Shown here one piece after another: positions 5,701-7,665 of a DNA stretch of 7,665 nucleotides. The notes under the pieces are model-generated. The model worked only from the letters and a program-made list of their open reading frames with translations. It was not told the origin of the DNA and did no database searches. The DNA is from Pseudomonadota bacterium (GTDB lineage Bacteria > Pseudomonadota > Gammaproteobacteria > Burkholderiales > Burkholderiaceae_C): assembly GCA_023418355.1 (NCBI GenBank), contig JAEZZU010000215.1, positions 1 through 7,665 on the forward strand, in the 5' to 3' direction. Position 1 is the first letter of the stretch, and the number at the start of each line of letters is the position of its first letter. The translations under genes and the position numbers were made by a program.

Positions 5701-6420
5701 TTAACGGGAGCTGCTCTGCAGTTCCACCCGCGCCACGGCAGGCAATGCACGCAGTGCCTGCAGCAAGGGTTCGAGCTGTTGCGGCTGCAGCTGCAGCGTC
5801 ACGCTCCAGGTGCCATCGGGCTGTGGCTGCCAGCTGCTGCGGGTAGCAGCCAGCGCCTGCGCCACCTCGGCCAGATCACGCGCCATGCTGTCAGGCTCCA
5901 GGGCAATGCGCAGGTATACGGCCTGCTCAGGTCCTGCAGGCTCCAGGCTCTCCATATCGAGCGCCCGCCACTGTGTGTGCGGTGCGGGATCAGATGTGCC
6001 CCCCACTATCCATGCAGCCTGCCCCAGCACGACGGCAAGCACGGCCACCGCACAGGCATTGGCCCAGCCGGGATGGCCCAGCAACCAGCGCAGCCATGCG
6101 GGTGCTGCTCGGTGCTGCTGCGTCTTCACGTCTTTGACTGGTTCCGCATCGCGCGCGTCCTGGGCGATGCGCTGCGCAAGCCTGGCCCAGGCATCGTCTG
6201 TGTTTTCCTGCGCGGCTTCTTCGCGGATCAAGTCACGCACGTCCTTTTGCCACTGCAGCTGCTCGTCCAGCACGGGGTAGCTGCGCTGCATGGCTTCCAT
6301 CCAGGCGGCATCTTCCGGGGACAGCTGGCCGGAGAGCCACTGCGGCACATCCTGCTCGAAGTGCAGCTGCTGCGCTTCGGTCAGGGGTGACCGGGGATCA
6401 GGCATTGAGTTTTCAGTCAT
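5701..6420 (-). CDS. Single-pass membrane anti-sigma factor, 239 aa
   Basis: The start MTENSMPDP at 6420 overlaps the end of the sigma gene in ATGACTGA (8 nt shared). An in-frame ATG five codons later is an alternative. The open frame extends further upstream, but only through the sigma gene. Residues about 15-90 form a helical cytoplasmic part (HFEQDVPQWLSGQLSPEDA; DDAWARLAQRI) like the sigma-binding region of anti-sigma factors. It contains no cysteine, so there is no HxxxCxxC zinc motif. A transmembrane helix lies at about 119-140 (WANACAVAVLAVVLGQAAWI). The periplasmic part (141-239) alternates strands and helices (QAVYLRIALEP, DLAEVAQALAA, WSVTLQLQPQ, LEPLLQALRALP, VARVELQ), possibly a ferredoxin-like fold. 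The identity follows from position next to the sigma gene, topology and size. No specific family was confirmed. Confidence 0.8.
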   Translation of the reverse strand: MTENSMPDPRSPLTEAQQLHFEQDVPQWLSGQLSPEDAAWMEAMQRSYPVLDEQLQWQKDVRDLIREEAAQENTDDAWARLAQRIAQDARDAEPVKDVKTQQHRAAPAWLRWLLGHPGWANACAVAVLAVVLGQAAWIVGGTSDPAPHTQWRALDMESLEPAGPEQAVYLRIALEPDSMARDLAEVAQALAATRSSWQPQPDGTWSVTLQLQPQQLEPLLQALRALPAVARVELQSSSR

Positions 6421-7015
6421 AGACACTTTTTTCCATTCCCAGCGATTGCAACAGGCACGATCGCAGGTTTTTGCGGCCATGGAACAGGCGGGTCTTGACG
6501 GTGTTTTCCGGACATTGCTGGGCCTGTGCAATATCGGCCAGCGGCATGTCTTCCAGGGCCCACAGCAGCAGGGCTTCACGCTGCAGGGGGTTGCGCAGGC
6601 GCTGCAGGCATTGCAGCACTGCCCGCCGGTCCTGCCCCACCACCAGCTGCGCTTCCGGGCCATGCGCCGGATCGTGCAGCTGGGCCAGTACTTCATCGTC
6701 GGTGGATTGCTCATAGTTCGCTTGCCGCAGGCGCTTGCGCAAACAGTCAATGGCCTTGTTGCGTACCAGCGTAAATATCCACGTACTGAACGCCACCCGG
6801 CCGTCATAGCGCAAGGGGTAGCGCCACAGTTCATGAAACACGTCGGAAGTCACTTCCTGCGCCAGCTGTACAGCTTCTGCCCCGCAGGGGGCCAGTTGCA
6901 AGCGAGCAAACATCTGAACCTTGCCGGACCATTTCTGCCACAGCATGCGCAAGGCCTGCTGGTCTCCTCCAGCCATGGCTGTCAACAATTCTTGCTCTCT
7001 ATAGGCTTGCTGCAT
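6413..7015 (-). CDS. ECF-family RNA polymerase sigma factor, 200 aa
   Basis: Region 2 (about 14-97) contains VTSDVFHELWRY and AFSTWIFTLVRNKAIDCLRK, the core-binding and -10 recognition part. Region 4 (about 130-186) contains REALLLWALEDMPLADIAQ and the helix-turn-helix PENTVKTRLFHGRKNLRSCL, which reads the -35 box. No region 1.1 or region 3 is present and the length is usual for an ECF factor. It is the first gene of a three-gene operon with the anti-sigma factor and the caspase-like peptidase. The ATG at 7015 has no clear Shine-Dalgarno sequence. TATAAA lies 9 nt upstream of it, so the mRNA might be leaderless. A start at the internal ATG at 6976 would trim 13 residues and is not better supported. 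The promoter class it recognises is unknown. Confidence 0.9.
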   Translation of the reverse strand: MQQAYREQELLTAMAGGDQQALRMLWQKWSGKVQMFARLQLAPCGAEAVQLAQEVTSDVFHELWRYPLRYDGRVAFSTWIFTLVRNKAIDCLRKRLRQANYEQSTDDEVLAQLHDPAHGPEAQLVVGQDRRAVLQCLQRLRNPLQREALLLWALEDMPLADIAQAQQCPENTVKTRLFHGRKNLRSCLLQSLGMEKSVYD

Positions 7016-7120
7016 GGCTTATTTTTTATACAAATGAAGCTGGCGATGATAGCGGCAATCGGCTTCGCCACCTATGGGCAGCACCGGCCAGCACAGCCTT
7101 GCAACTGCATGTTTTCTATG

Positions 7121-7212
7121 AAAAAAAGAGCTGCTTTCGCAGGATAGACAATGACTTTCACATGATTTATATGTGAAATCGTTGTTGTACCAGCGCAAAC
7201 AGCTCTTTTTTT
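7121..7212. repeat. 92-bp nested inverted-repeat element
   Basis: The outer arms at 7121-7140 and 7193-7212 match in 18 of 20 positions when one is reverse-complemented. The outermost 13 bp, AAAAAAAGAGCTG (7121-7133) and CAGCTCTTTTTTT (7200-7212), match perfectly. At the centre TTTCACAT (7156-7163) and ATGTGAAA (7171-7178) form a perfect 8-bp stem with a 7-nt loop, and flanking bases extend the pairing with one mismatch and one bulge. The whole element can fold as one long hairpin with a T run on either strand, so it could terminate transcription from both sides. A MITE or REP-type repeat is possible. Copy number is not visible here. Confidence 0.6.
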
Positions 7213-7242
7213 GAAAGCGCCCTGATGCTTCAGATCGCCATC

Positions 7243-7267
7243 AAAACAAAACCCGCCAGCTGGCGGG
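7243..7267 (-). terminator. Rho-independent terminator of acnB
   Basis: CCCGCCAGCTGGCGGG (7252-7267) is a perfect 16-bp palindrome. Read on the minus strand it is followed by TTTTGTTTT (7243-7251). It begins 31 bp after the acnB stop codon, which fits a strong intrinsic terminator isolating acnB from the sigma-factor operon. Confidence 0.85.
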
Positions 7268-7298
7268 CTCTGTCATTGCAGACTATGCCTTGAGGGGC

Positions 7299-7665
7299 TT
7301 AGATCTTGGCAGCCACTTCGGCGTACTCGTCGATCTGGTCGAAGTTCATGTAGCGGTAGACAGACGCCTTGTCGGCATCGATCACGCCCATTTCCTTCAG
7401 GTACTCTTCCTTGGAAGGCAGGTACCCCAGACGCGAAGCAATCGCAGCCAGTTCGGCCGAGCCCAGGAACACATTGGTGTTCTTGCCCAGACGGTTGGGG
7501 AAGTTGCGGGTCGAGGTGGAGATCACGGTCGCACCTTCACGCACCTGCGCCTGGTTGCCCATGCACAGCGAGCAGCCGGGCATTTCGGTACGCGCACCGG
7601 CGGTGCCGAAAGCCGCGTAGTGGCCTTCCTTGATCAGCTCGTTCTGATCCATCTTGGTGGGAGGA
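7299..7665 (-). CDS. acnB: Aconitate hydratase B (AcnB), C-terminal 121 residues; gene continues past the right edge
   Basis: The frame stays open through the right edge (PPTKMDQNELI), so the ATG at 7652 is internal and most of the roughly 860-residue protein is outside the window. The diagnostic block is GARTEMPGCSLCMGNQAQVR, with two of the three cysteine ligands of the [4Fe-4S] cluster (the CxxC pair). It is followed by STSTRNFPNRLGKNTNVFLG, SAELAAIASRLGYLPSKEEY and a terminal VYRYMNFDQIDEYAEVAAKI, closely matching the remembered end of E. coli AcnB. The enzyme isomerises citrate to isocitrate in the TCA cycle and, in proteobacteria, also dehydrates 2-methylisocitrate. It is cytoplasmic and sensitive to oxidants through its cluster. 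The TAA stop is at 7299-7301. Confidence 0.96.
   Translation of the reverse strand, partial: PPTKMDQNELIKEGHYAAFGTAGARTEMPGCSLCMGNQAQVREGATVISTSTRNFPNRLGKNTNVFLGSAELAAIASRLGYLPSKEEYLKEMGVIDADKASVYRYMNFDQIDEYAEVAAKI

Larger units (their letters stand above)
7016..7298. other. Intergenic region between acnB and the sigma-factor operon
   Basis: This 283-bp gap contains, from the right, the acnB terminator (7243-7267), then a 92-bp nested inverted-repeat element (7121-7212), then about 100 bp that must hold the promoter of the sigma-factor operon. In that last part only TATAAA (7025-7030, minus strand) resembles a -10 box, and no convincing -35 partner stands 16-18 bp upstream of it. I see no gene in this gap. 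Confidence 0.6.

Noticed and set aside
4912..6390. Long plus-strand open frame (492 codons) across the caspase-like and anti-sigma genes
   Set aside because: It is an antisense shadow of two well-supported minus-strand genes, with a His/Ala/Pro/Cys-rich composition and no recognisable motif. High GC content makes such frames common.
6421..6834. Upstream extension of the anti-sigma reading frame
   Set aside because: It overlaps the sigma gene in another frame and yields a Cys/Arg/Trp-rich sequence. The ATGACTGA overlap gives a natural start at 6420.
7025..7060. Complete sigma-70 or ECF promoter for the sigma operon
   Set aside because: Only the TATAAA box is clear. TTGCCG is 22 bp upstream of it, which is too far, and no GGAAC-like -35 was found, so no promoter feature was called.
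6290..7147. Plus-strand open frame opposite the sigma-factor gene
   Set aside because: The minus strand encodes an unmistakable ECF sigma factor. The plus-strand product shows no family features.

Overview
The window looks like a chromosomal segment from a betaproteobacterium of the Comamonadaceae (Comamonas, Delftia or Acidovorax type). The evidence is high GC content in genes, betaproteobacterial-style TrhP and AcnB proteins, and an intergenic palindrome carrying AGCTGCCAGCGCTG, a motif I associate from memory with repeats in this family. The genus is an inference. No tRNA, rRNA, CRISPR array, integrase or transposase is visible.

Layout. Bases 1-1298 (+) hold most of trhP (yegQ), a U32-family tRNA hydroxylation protein cut by the left edge. 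A REP-like palindrome, a rho-independent terminator and a putative sigma-70 promoter fill 1299-1466. Bases 1467-2354 (+) encode an orphan ParB/sulfiredoxin-fold protein with a C-terminal leucine-zipper-like coiled coil, ended by a terminator shared with the convergent genes. Two minus-strand lipoprotein genes follow: a 90-aa one (2448-2720) and a 374-aa one (2800-3924) with a coiled coil and a C-terminal domain of unknown function. Their N-terminal mature regions look distantly alike. A 277-bp gap (3925-4201) carries an AT-rich palindrome, a candidate promoter facing the larger lipoprotein gene, and a perfect 22-bp palindrome.

The most interesting part is 4202-7015, a compact three-gene operon on the minus strand. 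It encodes an ECF sigma factor (6413-7015), a single-pass membrane anti-sigma factor (5701-6420, overlapping the sigma gene by 8 nt), and a caspase-like (C14) cysteine peptidase with a twin-arginine-type signal and a DUF4384-like C-terminus (4202-5698, starting 2 bp after the anti-sigma stop). The arrangement suggests a trans-envelope signalling unit in which the anti-sigma factor and the caspase-like enzyme face the same periplasmic compartment. That the protease acts on the anti-sigma factor, or that the sigma factor drives the neighbouring lipoproteins, is hypothesis only.

A 283-bp gap (7016-7298) carries a 92-bp nested inverted-repeat element and the terminator of acnB. The 3' end of acnB (aconitase B, minus strand) runs off the right edge.
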